The notes: generated by a model from the letters alone, not told the origin. 64,000 nucleotides of DNA from Sphingomicrobium sediminis (GCF_023805295.1 NZ_JAMSHT010000001.1:2119001-2183000), one strand, 5' to 3'. Shown: positions 9,907 to 18,944, numbered from the stretch's first letter. Program-made: numbers and translations.

Positions 9907-10706
9907 CCATTCGAGCCCTGCTCGTCGATGACGAGAAACTGGCCATCCAAGGCCTCCAGCTCCGGCTCGAGGCGCATGACGACGTCGAAGTCGTCGGCAC
10001 CGCGATGAACGGCCGCGAGGCGATCCGCCAGACCAAGACGCTGAAACCCGACCTCGTCTTCCTCGACATCCAAATGCCGGGGTTCGATGGCTTTTCGGTG
10101 ATTTCGGGCCTGATGGAGGTCGAGCCGCCCTTGTTCGTCTTCGTGACGGCTTATTCGGAACATGCCGTGAAGGCTTTCGAAGCCAAGGCGGTCGACTATC
10201 TGGTGAAGCCGGTCGAGGAAGACCGGCTGGCGGAGACCCTCGAGCGCGTGCGCAACCGGCTCGCCGAGAAGGGCGCGGCGCGCAAGGCCGAGAAGCTTGA
10301 AGAGGCGCTGGCCGAACATGCGCCCGAAGCGGCGAGCGAACTCAGCAAGGCCGACGGGTCGAAACCGGCGGCCAGCCGCTACGAGACGGTCATCAACATT
10401 CGCGACCAGGGCCAGATCTTCCGCGTCGATGTCGACGATATCGAGCGGATCGATGCGGCGGGCGACTATATGTGCATCCAGACACCCGACAATACGCTGA
10501 TCCTGCGCGAGACGATGAAGGACCTCGAAAAGCGGCTCGACCCGCGCAAGTTCCAGCGCGTCCACCGGTCGACCATCGTCAACCTGGACAAGGTCAAGCA
10601 GGTCAAGCCGCACACCAATGGCGAATGCTTCCTGGTGCTGGGCAGCGAGACCGAAGTGAAGGTGTCGCGCAGCTATCGCGACGTCGTCGCGCGCTTCGTG
10701 CACTAG
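9903..10706 (+). CDS. LytTR-family response regulator
   Basis: The 267-residue protein has a receiver domain at 1-120 with Asp9/Asp10, phosphoacceptor Asp55 (FLDIQMPG) and Lys102 (LVKP). A charged linker (about 110-160) is followed by a LytTR DNA-binding domain at about 165-267, recognisable from FRVDVDDIERIDAAGDY and the FQRVHRSTIVNLDKV stretch. It is the partner of the LytS-type kinase immediately upstream, whose stop it overlaps (ATGA). LytTR regulators bind paired direct repeats in promoters. Target genes cannot be read from the window, though the divergent aminopeptidase and the small exported protein downstream are nearby candidates. Confidence 0.95.
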   Translation: MTIRALLVDDEKLAIQGLQLRLEAHDDVEVVGTAMNGREAIRQTKTLKPDLVFLDIQMPGFDGFSVISGLMEVEPPLFVFVTAYSEHAVKAFEAKAVDYLVKPVEEDRLAETLERVRNRLAEKGAARKAEKLEEALAEHAPEAASELSKADGSKPAASRYETVINIRDQGQIFRVDVDDIERIDAAGDYMCIQTPDNTLILRETMKDLEKRLDPRKFQRVHRSTIVNLDKVKQVKPHTNGECFLVLGSETEVKVSRSYRDVVARFVH

Positions 10707-10796
10707 GCTGGTCAGCGCATAGGGCATCTGCCCTATATGGCGGAAAAGCGGGATTTCCTAACGTGCCGTCCATCGAAACGAACGATGGAGGACATG

Positions 10797-11081
10797 ATGA
10801 AACTCGCAATTTTCGCCAGCATCCTGATGGTCGGCGCGACGGCCGCGCCGGCGGCCGCACAGGAATATGAAGGCCCCGGTGCGACCGGCACGGTGGATGT
10901 CTGCAAGCTGTTTGCCGAAGAGGTCGGGCTGCTCAAGGTGCGCGGTCTGTGCAACGCCTTCTATCTCGCCGAAGACCCGGTCGGTCAGTGCATCGTGCTG
11001 CGCGACATGGGCGTGCTCGCCGATCTCGGCATCCGGACGCAGGGCGAATGCATCGACTGGCTGAAGGGCGATGAGGATTAG
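10797..11081 (+). CDS. Small exported four-cysteine protein, unknown function
   Basis: The product has 94 residues from ATG 10797, chosen because GGAG lies six bases upstream and a signal peptide starts there (MKLAIFASILMVGATAAPAA, then AQE). Longer in-frame starts would bury this signal. The mature domain of about 70 residues contains four Cys (VCKLF, LCNAF, QCIVL, ECIDW), probably two disulfides in the periplasm. It lies about 90 bp downstream of the LytTR regulator on the same strand and might be its target or share its transcript. I do not recognise a named family. It converges with the next gene, stops three bases apart. Confidence 0.65.
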   Translation: MKLAIFASILMVGATAAPAAAQEYEGPGATGTVDVCKLFAEEVGLLKVRGLCNAFYLAEDPVGQCIVLRDMGVLADLGIRTQGECIDWLKGDED

Positions 11082-11084
11082 GCG

Positions 11085-11906
11085 CTAGATGTCGGCTTCT
11101 TCGAGCCGGGCACGGCCGCGTTCCTCAACCAATGCGCCCGTCTCCGCATCGAGGACGTCGCGCATCCAGCTGTCATAGCATTGCTCGCCCTGCATGTCGG
11201 CGAGGGCGACGCACATGAAGGCGGCGTTTTCGAAAAGGTCCATGCGATAGCGGCGCTGGAAGAAATGCTGGTTGCGCAGGACGTAATTGAAGCGGTCGGA
11301 AAATTCCTGATCGTTGCAGAGCGATTCGAGATCGAATTCGACCCGCATGTCCGACGAGGACTCAGGATCGAAGGCGATCGACACGTCCGGATCGTCCGGC
11401 ACCAGGAGAGGCCAGCGATTGTCGCGAAAATTGATGAGCTGGAATTGGTAGGTCGCGCGAGCATTGCGATAAAAGTCGATGCCGAGCCGCGCGGTGGAGG
11501 ATGGCAGGGCCGAGAGACCCGCGCCCGCCACCAGCTCGTCATAGACACCCGAGGGCGGGTCGATGCCGGCATAGACTTCGAGGATGCGCAGGCCCTCAAG
11601 GTCGGCCTGGGTCGGGCATTGGCCCGCATTCAGCATCTGCGCGACCCTAATGCCTTGGTCGATGCCCGGCTGGCGCTGCTCAACATCCTGCCAGATCAAG
11701 GCGACTGCGGTGCGCGCCTCCTCGAGCAGGCCGTCCGAAATGCGATCGAGCTGCGCCTTCTCGCGTCGGTCGGTGGCCCATTCCTGCAGCTGGAAGGCGA
11801 CGAGGATGCCGGCGATGACGGCAATTGTCTCGATCCCGAGCAGCAGCCATTCGGGGCCGCGAATTTCGCCGGCGTTTCGACGCAGGCGGCGCAGCAGCGT
11901 GATCAT
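11085..11906 (-). CDS. Membrane-anchored protein, DUF6090-like architecture, unknown function (paralogue 1)
   Basis: This 273-residue protein has one N-terminal transmembrane helix (about 18-40, LLLGIETIAVIAGILVAFQL) followed directly by EWATDRREK and a helical soluble part. The pattern of charged N-terminus, single helix ending in FQLxEW and coiled soluble domain resembles DUF6090-type proteins, but that is by architecture only. It is clearly paralogous to the gene at 11903-12694: both share GPEWLLLGIET/GPTEWALLGIET, the VYDE block in the middle and a Cys-containing C-terminal part. Its ATG overlaps the upstream paralogue's stop by four bases (ATGA), so the two are coupled and may form a heteromeric membrane complex. 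Confidence 0.7.
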   Translation of the reverse strand: MITLLRRLRRNAGEIRGPEWLLLGIETIAVIAGILVAFQLQEWATDRREKAQLDRISDGLLEEARTAVALIWQDVEQRQPGIDQGIRVAQMLNAGQCPTQADLEGLRILEVYAGIDPPSGVYDELVAGAGLSALPSSTARLGIDFYRNARATYQFQLINFRDNRWPLLVPDDPDVSIAFDPESSSDMRVEFDLESLCNDQEFSDRFNYVLRNQHFFQRRYRMDLFENAAFMCVALADMQGEQCYDSWMRDVLDAETGALVEERGRARLEEADI

Positions 11907-12694
11907 CGCATGGCCTCTTGGGCTGCATCGCGGGCGATGTCGGCGTCGCGGCCTTCGAGAGGCGCGTCATTGGGGCTACAGGTGCGGCCGACATGGTGCG
12001 CCAAGACGCCGCACATGCTGATGGCGGCGTCGGTCAAATCGACGCGGCTGGCCTGCTGGATCTTGAACATCTGGGCGTCGAATACGGCCTGCAATTGCTG
12101 GGTCGGGTCGTCACATCCCGTCTCGCGCGTGCGTTCGAGCCGATAGAATTGGCGATCCTCGTCCCAGACCGGGCGGATGCCATTCCCCGCCACGGGCGCG
12201 AGGTCGTAGTTGGTGGCGGCGCGATAATGCTCCTGACGCTGTTCGAAGGACATGCGCCGGGCGGCATAATGGGCGACGGCTCGCCGCTCGCGCTCGCCGG
12301 CCAGCAGGGCAAGGCCGCCCGATCCGATCATCTCGTCATAGACCGCCGTCGGCACGTTGAGCGGGCTGTGATAGCGGGAGAAGGCGAGTTCGGCGGGTGG
12401 ACATTTGCCATCGACGATCCAGGCCTTGAGCATGGTGTCGACCGAGGTCCCGCGCTCCGCCATGAGGTCGCGTTCGGCGCGCAGGATCGCAACGCTGTCC
12501 TCGGCCTCTTCGAGCAGTCGCTCTGCCAGCTCGTCGCGGTCTCGGGCCTCACGGCGGTCTTCGGCCCATTGTTCGAGCTGGAAGGCGATGACTATGCCGC
12601 CGACGACGGCGACGGTCTCGATGCCGAGCAACGCCCATTCTGTCGGCCCGATATCGCCGACGGCTCCCCTGACCCTGCGCCACAAAGCAAGCAT
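11903..12694 (-). CDS. Membrane-anchored protein, DUF6090-like architecture, unknown function (paralogue 2)
   Basis: The 263-residue protein is built like its neighbour: a short basic N-terminus, a transmembrane helix at about 20-42 (ending AFQLEQWAEDRREAR), then a long helical soluble domain with a VYDEMIGSGG block near residue 118. It is the first gene of the coupled pair. GGGGG lies upstream of ATG 12694. The soluble domain would face the periplasm or cytosol depending on helix orientation; the Arg-rich N-terminus suggests N-in, C-out. No catalytic motif is visible. Function unknown. Confidence 0.7.
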   Translation of the reverse strand: MLALWRRVRGAVGDIGPTEWALLGIETVAVVGGIVIAFQLEQWAEDRREARDRDELAERLLEEAEDSVAILRAERDLMAERGTSVDTMLKAWIVDGKCPPAELAFSRYHSPLNVPTAVYDEMIGSGGLALLAGERERRAVAHYAARRMSFEQRQEHYRAATNYDLAPVAGNGIRPVWDEDRQFYRLERTRETGCDDPTQQLQAVFDAQMFKIQQASRVDLTDAAISMCGVLAHHVGRTCSPNDAPLEGRDADIARDAAQEAMR

Positions 12695-12746
12695 CGTTCA
12701 GCCCCCTTGCGGACAGGCTGCGTCAGGCAGGCTGTTTTGGCAAGGC

Positions 12747-13523
12747 TCAGGCGGGGGGAATGGCGCGGCGGTAGAGGTGCCAAGTGGCGTGACCGAGCAC
12801 CGGGAGCACGACCAATAGGCCCAGAAATAGAGGCAGCAGGGCAAGCAGCAGGGCAATCGCGACGAGGGTCGCATAGGCCAGCATCACCGCTGCATTGCGG
12901 CGGACCACCTTGAGGCTGGCGATGATGGCGGTGATGGCATCGACCTTGCGGTCGACCAGCATGGGCAGGCTGGTGACGGTCATCGCAAAGAGGATGAGGG
13001 CGAGCATTCCGCCGACCGCGCCGCCGACGACCAGCATGGCGATGCCGGACGTGGTGGCGAGAATGGCGAGCGAATGGGCTGTGGGGCCTGCACTGGCGAG
13101 GAAGATGAGCGAGATGCCGTGGGCGAGGATCACCCAGAAAGTGAAGAGCACGAAGATGAAGGCGCCCATCAGCATGATCTGGTCATCGCCGCGGCCGCGC
13201 AAGGCGCCCAAGACAGGACCCCATCTCATCTCCTGTCCCTTTTCGCGGCGGCGGCTGACTTCATACAATCCGACGGCTGCGAACGGGGCGACGATCGGGA
13301 ACCCCGCAATGGCCGGGATCAGCCAGCCCGTCTGACCGAGCCGCGCGACAGCATAGAGCAGGCCCAAGCCGGCGACGACATAGATGGCCGAAAAGAAGAG
13401 ACCGTAGAGAGGATAAGCAAGGAAATCCCTGACGCCGGCACCGAGCGCGGCGCGCAGATCGGCAAGGCGCAGGTCTTCGCGTACCTGCGTTCCGGTTAGG
13501 GGGGCGATGGTGTCGTTGGACAT
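12747..13523 (-). CDS. DUF2189 family membrane protein
   Basis: The start is placed at ATG 13523 because GGGAGA lies five to six bases upstream; this gives 258 residues. After a cytosolic stretch with LADLRAALGAGVRDF there are about six hydrophobic segments between 40 and 250. The DLxxALxxGxxDF opening and the GLYEVSRRREKG loop are typical of DUF2189 proteins, which are often found near respiratory or membrane genes. Their role is not established. The gene lies in line with the paralogue pair (53 bp gap to 12694) and downstream of the MATE gene on the same strand (61 bp gap). Confidence 0.8.
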   Translation of the reverse strand: MSNDTIAPLTGTQVREDLRLADLRAALGAGVRDFLAYPLYGLFFSAIYVVAGLGLLYAVARLGQTGWLIPAIAGFPIVAPFAAVGLYEVSRRREKGQEMRWGPVLGALRGRGDDQIMLMGAFIFVLFTFWVILAHGISLIFLASAGPTAHSLAILATTSGIAMLVVGGAVGGMLALILFAMTVTSLPMLVDRKVDAITAIIASLKVVRRNAAVMLAYATLVAIALLLALLPLFLGLLVVLPVLGHATWHLYRRAIPPA

Positions 13524-13583
13524 GACTCTCCCTTCAATCAAGGGGCATCATGCGCTGAAGGATGCCGCAAGGCGCGGCGGGCA

Positions 13584-14930
13584 TCAAGCCCGCTCGGGGG
13601 CCAGGCTCGGATCCTCGTCGATGCGGCTGGCAAGGCGGGGCAAGGCGAGGCGCTGGAAGATGGCGCGCGCGGCGAGGAAGAGGGTGAAGCTGAGCCACAG
13701 CCCGCCATTGCCGAGCGGCCAGGTGATCCACAGCGCCAGCGCGTAGACGACGGTCCCGGCGATCATCGTCAGGAGCAGCGCGCGGGTCCAGCTCGCGCCC
13801 ACATAGACGCCGTCATAGATGAAGCTGGCGACGCCCGCGAAGGGCATGATGATGAGCCATGGTGCCTGGCGCTGCGCGGCGATGGCGACCTCGTTGGTGG
13901 CGGCGAAGCTGGCGATGATCGGGAAGGCGAAGAGCGCGAAGAAGATCGAGACGAAGAAGGCGGTGACGAAGCCGCGCCGGACGATCGCCTTGGTCACGCG
14001 CTCGAAACCGACCCGGTCATGCGCGCCCATCCGTTCGCCATTCAATACCTGCGCCGCATTCTCGAACCCGTCGAGCAGCAAGGCGGTGAAAATGAAGAGC
14101 TGGAAGAGGATGGCATTGGCCGCGAGGATGACCTCGCCACGCTCTGCGCCGATGCGGGTCAGCGCCGACAGAGCGATGACGAGGATGAGCGTGCGCAGGA
14201 AAAGGTCGCGATTGACGCTGAGGAAGGGCAGCAGGCTCTGGCGCGAGAGGATGGTGCGCTCCGAGGCGGCGCGGCGCAGCAAGGCGAACCCGCCCGCGCT
14301 GGCGACGACGGCGGCGGTGACGCCGAGCTTTGCATATTCGGCGATGAGGCTCGACCAGCCGATGCCGGCAATGCCGAAGTCGAGGCCGAGGACGAACCAC
14401 AGGCCGAGGGCGACATTCAACAGGTTATACGCGACCTCAATCACCAGCACCGCGCGCATCCGCCGCTGGCCGACGAGATAGCCGATCAGCGCGAGGTTGA
14501 GCATGACGCCGGGCGCCGACCAGTAGCGGATCGAGGCATAGGTATCGGCGGCGACATAGACCGCATCGCGCGCGCCCAATGCTTGCAGGACGGCGGGCAG
14601 CAGCACGGGTTTGAGGACGAGCAGGACGGCCGCGATGGCGAGCCCGACCGCCATGCCGCGCAGCAAGGTCGCGGCCTGCGCATCCTTGCCCTCGCGCGTG
14701 CCGGCTTGCGCGACGAGGCCCGTCGTGCCGGTCTTGAGGAAGTTCATGACGGTGAAGAGCAAGGCGAAGAGGCGCGCCCCGATATCGACCGCGCCTTGCG
14801 CCGAAGCCTCGCCCAGCCGCCCGACGATCCAGACGTCGCCGATGCCGATGAGCGCGGTCGCGACGTTGGTCAGCATCGCCGGAATGGCGATGGCCCAGAT
14901 GGCGCGCGTGTCGATGCTCCCCCTTTTCAT
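13584..14930 (-). CDS. MATE-family efflux transporter (DinF-like)
   Basis: A 448-residue polytopic protein with about twelve hydrophobic segments. The opening IWAIAIPAMLTNVATALIGI and the D-W/I-V-G-R-LG element followed by FLKTGTTGLVAQAxG are characteristic of the DinF branch of MATE exporters, which use a Na+ or H+ gradient to export drugs or metabolites. ATG 14930 is chosen, with AGGTGG upstream; a GTG two codons earlier is also possible. It is divergent from the VOC protein at 14973, with 42 bp between starts, so the promoters must overlap. The substrate cannot be predicted. Confidence 0.9.
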   Translation of the reverse strand: MKRGSIDTRAIWAIAIPAMLTNVATALIGIGDVWIVGRLGEASAQGAVDIGARLFALLFTVMNFLKTGTTGLVAQAGTREGKDAQAATLLRGMAVGLAIAAVLLVLKPVLLPAVLQALGARDAVYVAADTYASIRYWSAPGVMLNLALIGYLVGQRRMRAVLVIEVAYNLLNVALGLWFVLGLDFGIAGIGWSSLIAEYAKLGVTAAVVASAGGFALLRRAASERTILSRQSLLPFLSVNRDLFLRTLILVIALSALTRIGAERGEVILAANAILFQLFIFTALLLDGFENAAQVLNGERMGAHDRVGFERVTKAIVRRGFVTAFFVSIFFALFAFPIIASFAATNEVAIAAQRQAPWLIIMPFAGVASFIYDGVYVGASWTRALLLTMIAGTVVYALALWITWPLGNGGLWLSFTLFLAARAIFQRLALPRLASRIDEDPSLAPERA

Positions 14931-14972
14931 GGCCACCTGCTATGACGGCGCGTCAACGAAAGGGGAAGCGAT

Positions 14973-15353
14973 ATGGCGAAGATTACGGGCATTGGGGGCG
15001 TGTTCATCAAGCGCGCCGATCAGGAAAAGTCGACCGCCTGGTACAAGGACGTGCTCGGCATCGCCGGCGAATATGGCCCCTCCTTCCGCTGGAAGGACGA
15101 GCCGCACGAGGACCCGTTCAGCCTGCTTTCCAGCTTTCCCGAGGACACCAACTATCTCGACCCGGGCACGCAGCCCTTCATGCTCAACTTTCGCGTCGAT
15201 GACCTCGATGGATTCCAGAAGGAGCTGGAGGAGAAGGGCGTGGAGATTTTGGGACGGCAGGACGAGCCCTATGGCAAGTTCGCCTGGATCCTCGATCCCG
15301 ACGGTATCAAGATCGAACTATGGGAGCAGATCGGCCCTGCGCCGAGCGAATAG
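14973..15353 (+). CDS. VOC-superfamily (glyoxalase/bleomycin-resistance fold) protein
   Basis: A 126-residue single-domain protein with the paired beta-alpha-beta-beta-beta pattern of the vicinal oxygen chelate fold. The N-terminal half is GVFIKRADQEKSTAWYKDVLGI. The C-terminal half has FRVDDLDGFQKELEEKGVEI and ends FAWILDPDGIKIELWE, the usual metal-ligand Glu position. Members bind a divalent metal and may be lyases, dioxygenases or binding proteins. The first-half metal ligand is not obvious. AAGGGGAAG precedes the ATG. It is divergent from the MATE exporter and converges with the ABC permease. Confidence 0.85.
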   Translation: MAKITGIGGVFIKRADQEKSTAWYKDVLGIAGEYGPSFRWKDEPHEDPFSLLSSFPEDTNYLDPGTQPFMLNFRVDDLDGFQKELEEKGVEILGRQDEPYGKFAWILDPDGIKIELWEQIGPAPSE

Positions 15354-15359
15354 ACGCGC

Positions 15360-16583
15360 CTAAACCGACGCTTTCTTCTTCGCCCAGGGCCAGCGGAAAG
15401 GTTTGCCCGACTTGAGCACGCTTTTGCGGAAGAGCTTGGCCGCGACCTTGAGGATGAGCGCCACCCAGAGCAGCTGCCAGATAAGCGCCAGTGCGTGCGT
15501 CCATAGCGCAGGTTCTTCGGCGGCGCGGGCGATCATCGCGAAGGGACTGGTCAGCGGGAAGAGCGCGGCGGCGATGGCCTCGCGGCCGCCGGGATCGCCG
15601 ACCCCCAGCGATGCGCCGAGGAAGATGACGACCTGCAGCATGGTGATGGGCATGGACAGGGTCTGCACTTCGCGCACGGTGGCGGCCTGCGCGCCGATGC
15701 CGAGAAAAGCCGCGCCGATTAGCAGGTAACTCATCGCGAAATAGACCAAGGCGAAGAAGAAAAAGAGCGGCCAGCCGACGGCGGGCGGCGGCGGTACCGA
15801 GGCGAGGCCCTGGGGCGCGAAGGCGATAAATGCCGCGATGGCGGCGGATAGCCAGACGATGATGCCGGTGAGGCTGATGCACAGCATGGCGAACAGCTTG
15901 CCGATGAAGATGGCATCGACATCGACCGAGCTGGCGAGGACCTCGATCGCCTTGTTCGACTTCTCCTCGAGCATCTGGCTGAGGAGCATGCCGGCAAGCA
16001 GGATGGTGAGGAAGAAGAGCGCGAGCTGGCCGGCGCGCGCGGTCAGCGTGCGGGTGAAGACGACCTCGCTGGCCGAGCTTTCAAGCTGCTGGAAAGCGAG
16101 CGGCGGGCCGGTCGGCGGGCCGTCGGCATCGAGATCGCGGCGGGCATTGTCGATGAAGGTCGCCAATTGCTGGATGGCGAAGGCATTTTCGCCGATCGCG
16201 CCGGTGAAGCGCGGCGCGGTGAGGCCGCCATCCATCACGCCAAGCACCGGCTCGTCCTGCCGTTCCAGCAGGGCGTCGATCTGTGCATCGACATCGGCCT
16301 CGGCCTCGACGCGTTCCAGTTCGATGAAGGGATGATGCCCAGCAAGCGGGACGAGGCGCGCGCGGGCGGACTCCAACGCTTCGAAATCGGCTTCGTCGGC
16401 GATGACCGCGAGCACCTGCCGCTCGTCCTGCGAGGCCAGTTCCTGGCCGACCCCGCCAAACAGCATGCCGAGCCCGATCGGGAAGAGCGGGCCCAGGAGG
16501 AAGAAGAGGAAGGTCTTGGACATGACCGTCGCGAGATAGTCGCGGCGACCGATGACGAAGGCGGCTCGAAGGATTTCGCGCAT
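15360..16583 (-). CDS. ABC-2 type transporter permease (NatB-like)
   Basis: This 407-residue permease has an N-terminal hydrophobic segment (about 22-45), a large extracytoplasmic domain (about 50-175) and five or more helices between 180 and 390. The sequence EEKSNKAIEVLASSV after the second helix is characteristic of NatB/ABC-2 exporters with a long external loop. It pairs with the ATPase encoded just upstream (gap of five bases), forming a two-gene exporter. NatAB systems have been linked to Na+ extrusion, but most homologues are uncharacterised, so the substrate is left open. Confidence 0.88.
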   Translation of the reverse strand: MREILRAAFVIGRRDYLATVMSKTFLFFLLGPLFPIGLGMLFGGVGQELASQDERQVLAVIADEADFEALESARARLVPLAGHHPFIELERVEAEADVDAQIDALLERQDEPVLGVMDGGLTAPRFTGAIGENAFAIQQLATFIDNARRDLDADGPPTGPPLAFQQLESSASEVVFTRTLTARAGQLALFFLTILLAGMLLSQMLEEKSNKAIEVLASSVDVDAIFIGKLFAMLCISLTGIIVWLSAAIAAFIAFAPQGLASVPPPPAVGWPLFFFFALVYFAMSYLLIGAAFLGIGAQAATVREVQTLSMPITMLQVVIFLGASLGVGDPGGREAIAAALFPLTSPFAMIARAAEEPALWTHALALIWQLLWVALILKVAAKLFRKSVLKSGKPFRWPWAKKKASV

Positions 16584-16588
16584 GTGCC

Positions 16589-17518
16589 TCAGGCCCCCAC
16601 TTTCATTTCGGCCGCTGCCGCAGCGCCGGCAATGGCGACGAAGGCATCGTGCAGACCGGGACGCTCGATCGACAAAGTGTCGATGCCCGCGCCATGGTCG
16701 ATCAGCGCCTTGAGCATGGGCTCAGGACCGCTCTCGGGAAGCTCGAAGCTGAATTCGTTGCCCGAGCGCTTGGCATCGGCGGGCAGGTCGTCGAGCCACG
16801 GCCCGTCGGCCTGGCGGGTGCGCAGGTGGACGATGGGACGGAGGCGATTACGCGCTTCGTCCACTTCGCCCTCGAAGGCGATCTTGCCATTGGCGATGAT
16901 CGCGACCTTTTCGCACAGTCGTTCGGCATGGGCGATGACATGGGTCGAGAAGATGACGGTGACGCCATTGTCGGCTTGGGCGCGAATGAGGTCTTCAAGC
17001 TTGCCCTGGTTGATCGCATCGAGGCCCGAAAAGGGCTCGTCGAGGATGATGAGTTTGGGGTCGTGGACGATGGTGCCGAGCAATTGCACGGTCTGCGCCA
17101 TGCCCTTTGAGAGCGAGCGGATGGGCTTTCCGATCCAGTCGCCGAGGCCGTGGCCGTCCAATAGCTCACCGGCGCGTTCGCGGCCTTTGCGGATCGGCAG
17201 GCCGCGCAGCGCGCCCATGAAGGCGATCGCCTCGCGGGCGGTCATGGCGGGATAGAGACCGCGTTCCTCGGGCAAGTAGCCGATATCGTGCGCGGCCTTG
17301 AGCGGCGCTTCGTGGCCGAGCAGCCGGCGCGTGCCCTCGTCCGGATCGATAATGCCGAGCATCATGCGCAATGTCGTCGTCTTGCCCGCGCCATTGGGCC
17401 CGAGAAAGCCGTAGATCGAGCCTGCCGGAACCGACATGCTGGCGCCATCGACGGCGGTCTTGCCATCGAAGGTTTTCACCAGGCCGACGGCTTCGGCTGC
17501 GAATGCACTACTCTCCAT
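16589..17518 (-). CDS. ABC transporter ATP-binding protein (NatA-like)
   Basis: From ATG 17518 the protein has 309 residues; a longer frame would overlap the divergent queG. Walker A is GPNGAGKT (40-47), the signature is LSKGMAQTVQL, and Walker B is LIILDEPFSGLD, followed by the switch His in STHVIAHAERL. A C-terminal extension of about 80 residues is typical of the NatA/CcmA-like DUF4162 group. It drives the permease encoded immediately downstream. The 29 bp gap to queG on the other strand means the two promoters overlap their coding starts. Confidence 0.9.
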   Translation of the reverse strand: MESSAFAAEAVGLVKTFDGKTAVDGASMSVPAGSIYGFLGPNGAGKTTTLRMMLGIIDPDEGTRRLLGHEAPLKAAHDIGYLPEERGLYPAMTAREAIAFMGALRGLPIRKGRERAGELLDGHGLGDWIGKPIRSLSKGMAQTVQLLGTIVHDPKLIILDEPFSGLDAINQGKLEDLIRAQADNGVTVIFSTHVIAHAERLCEKVAIIANGKIAFEGEVDEARNRLRPIVHLRTRQADGPWLDDLPADAKRSGNEFSFELPESGPEPMLKALIDHGAGIDTLSIERPGLHDAFVAIAGAAAAAEMKVGA

Positions 17519-17547
17519 GAGGATAAGTGGTAGAGACCCAAGTGCTA

Positions 17548-18579
17548 ATGACAAGTATCGAAGCCCGGATTTCCTCGAAAGCACGCGAACTGGAATTCGC
17601 AGCCTGCGGCTTTGCGCGCGCCGATGCGGCGGACGAGGCCGGGGTCGAATTGAGGCAATGGCTCGATGCCGGACGGCATGGCGAGATGGGCTGGATGGAA
17701 ACGCGCTACCATCACCGCAAGGGGGTGCAGGCGCTGTGGCCCGAGGCGAAGAGCGTCATCGCACTTGGGCTGAGCTATGCGCCGGCGCAAGATCCGCGCG
17801 CGCTGGAAGAGCGCGGCGATATCGGGCGGATCAGCGTCTATGCGCAGGGCGCGGACTATCACAAGCTGGTGAAGCAGAAGCTGAAGGCGCTGGCGCGCTG
17901 GTTGGTCGAGGAAGAGCCGTGCGAGGTGAAGGTGTTCGTCGATACCGCGCCGGTGATGGAAAAGCCGCTGGCGGCGGCGGCGGGCGTGGGCTGGCAGGGC
18001 AAGCATACTAATTTGCTCAACCGCAATGACGGCAACTGGCTGTTCCTCGGGATCATTTACACGACGTTGGAGCTGGAGCCGTCGGGCGCGGCGAGCATGC
18101 ATTGCGGGAGCTGCACGGCCTGTATCGAGGCTTGCCCGACGGGGGCGATCGATGCGCCGCATCGCCTCGATGCGCGCAAATGCATTTCCTACCTCACGAT
18201 CGAACATTCCGGGCCGATCCCGGATGCGTATCGCGAGGCGATGGGCAATCGCATCTATGGCTGCGACGATTGCCTTGCCGCCTGTCCGTGGAACCGCTTT
18301 GCCGACGCGGCCCATGCGCATCGCAAGTTCCTGCCGCGCGCCGAATTGGTCGCGCCGCGACTGGCCGACCTGTTGCAGCTGGACGATGCGGCGTTTCGCG
18401 AAATGTTTTCAGGCTCGCCGATCAAGCGGATCGGGCGCAACCGGATGGTCCGCAATTGCCTGATCGCTGCGGGCAATAGCGGCGCTGCGGCGCTGCGTCC
18501 GCATGCCGAGCGGTTGGCGAACGATCCCGATCCGGTAGTCGCGGATGCGGCGCGCTGGGCGCTGGAGCGGCTGGCCTAG
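17548..18579 (+). CDS. queG: Epoxyqueuosine reductase
   Basis: QueG reduces epoxyqueuosine to queuosine in the wobble position of tRNAs with GUN anticodons, using cobalamin and two [4Fe-4S] clusters. The 343-residue protein has an N-terminal DUF1730 cobalamin-binding half (about 50-130, with GRISVYAQGADYH). It then has the ferredoxin-type clusters: CGSCTACIEACP (Cys186, 189, 192, 196) and GCDDCLAACPW (Cys239, 242, 246). A short HEAT-like C-terminus follows (about 275-343). ATG 17548 is preferred over the GTG at 17527 because the family begins shortly before the ARELEFAACGF helix. It converges with the lipoprotein gene, with stops overlapping. Confidence 0.95.
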   Translation: MTSIEARISSKARELEFAACGFARADAADEAGVELRQWLDAGRHGEMGWMETRYHHRKGVQALWPEAKSVIALGLSYAPAQDPRALEERGDIGRISVYAQGADYHKLVKQKLKALARWLVEEEPCEVKVFVDTAPVMEKPLAAAAGVGWQGKHTNLLNRNDGNWLFLGIIYTTLELEPSGAASMHCGSCTACIEACPTGAIDAPHRLDARKCISYLTIEHSGPIPDAYREAMGNRIYGCDDCLAACPWNRFADAAHAHRKFLPRAELVAPRLADLLQLDDAAFREMFSGSPIKRIGRNRMVRNCLIAAGNSGAAALRPHAERLANDPDPVVADAARWALERLA

Positions 18580-18944
18580 CGGCGCTGCTCGATGGCGCGG
18601 ATGCAGCCGGCGGACTGCGCCGGCAGGCCGCTGGTGTCGCGCGTATCGATATGGGTGACCTGCATGGCCCCGCTCGTGCCCGGATAGAGATAGGCGTCGA
18701 GCACGCAATTGCCGCCCTTATATTGCAGCATCAGGCTATTGCCCTCGGCGATGCGCAATGCGGGCTCGCCGAAGCGTGCGGCGAGGGTGGCTGCGGACGA
18801 TCCGATCAGCGGCCCGAAGGCCTGGACCGTCGGCGCCGGCGGGGGCGCCGAGGTCTGCGGGAAAGCGGGGCGCACCTGGCTGGTCGTGCTGCCGCCGCAG
18901 GCGGCAAGTGTCAGGCTGGCGGCGATGATGAGAAAACGCGTCAC
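18576..18944 (-). CDS. Small lipoprotein, unknown function
   Basis: From GTG 18944 the product is 122 residues. The GTG overlaps the stop of the upstream DUF5694-like gene by four bases (GTGA), which fixes the start and implies coupled translation. The N-terminus (VTRFLIIAASLTLAAC) is a lipoprotein signal with lipobox LAAC. The mature domain (about 50-122) contains a FGPLIGSSAATLAARFGEP segment resembling the SmpA/OmlA-like 'G-x-S-x-x-x-L-x-x-x-F-G-x-P' helix, then a beta region ending in a Cys (GCIRAIEQRR). It may be an outer-membrane accessory protein; this is a weak resemblance only. Confidence 0.75.
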   Translation of the reverse strand: MTRFLIIAASLTLAACGGSTTSQVRPAFPQTSAPPPAPTVQAFGPLIGSSAATLAARFGEPALRIAEGNSLMLQYKGGNCVLDAYLYPGTSGAMQVTHIDTRDTSGLPAQSAGCIRAIEQRR

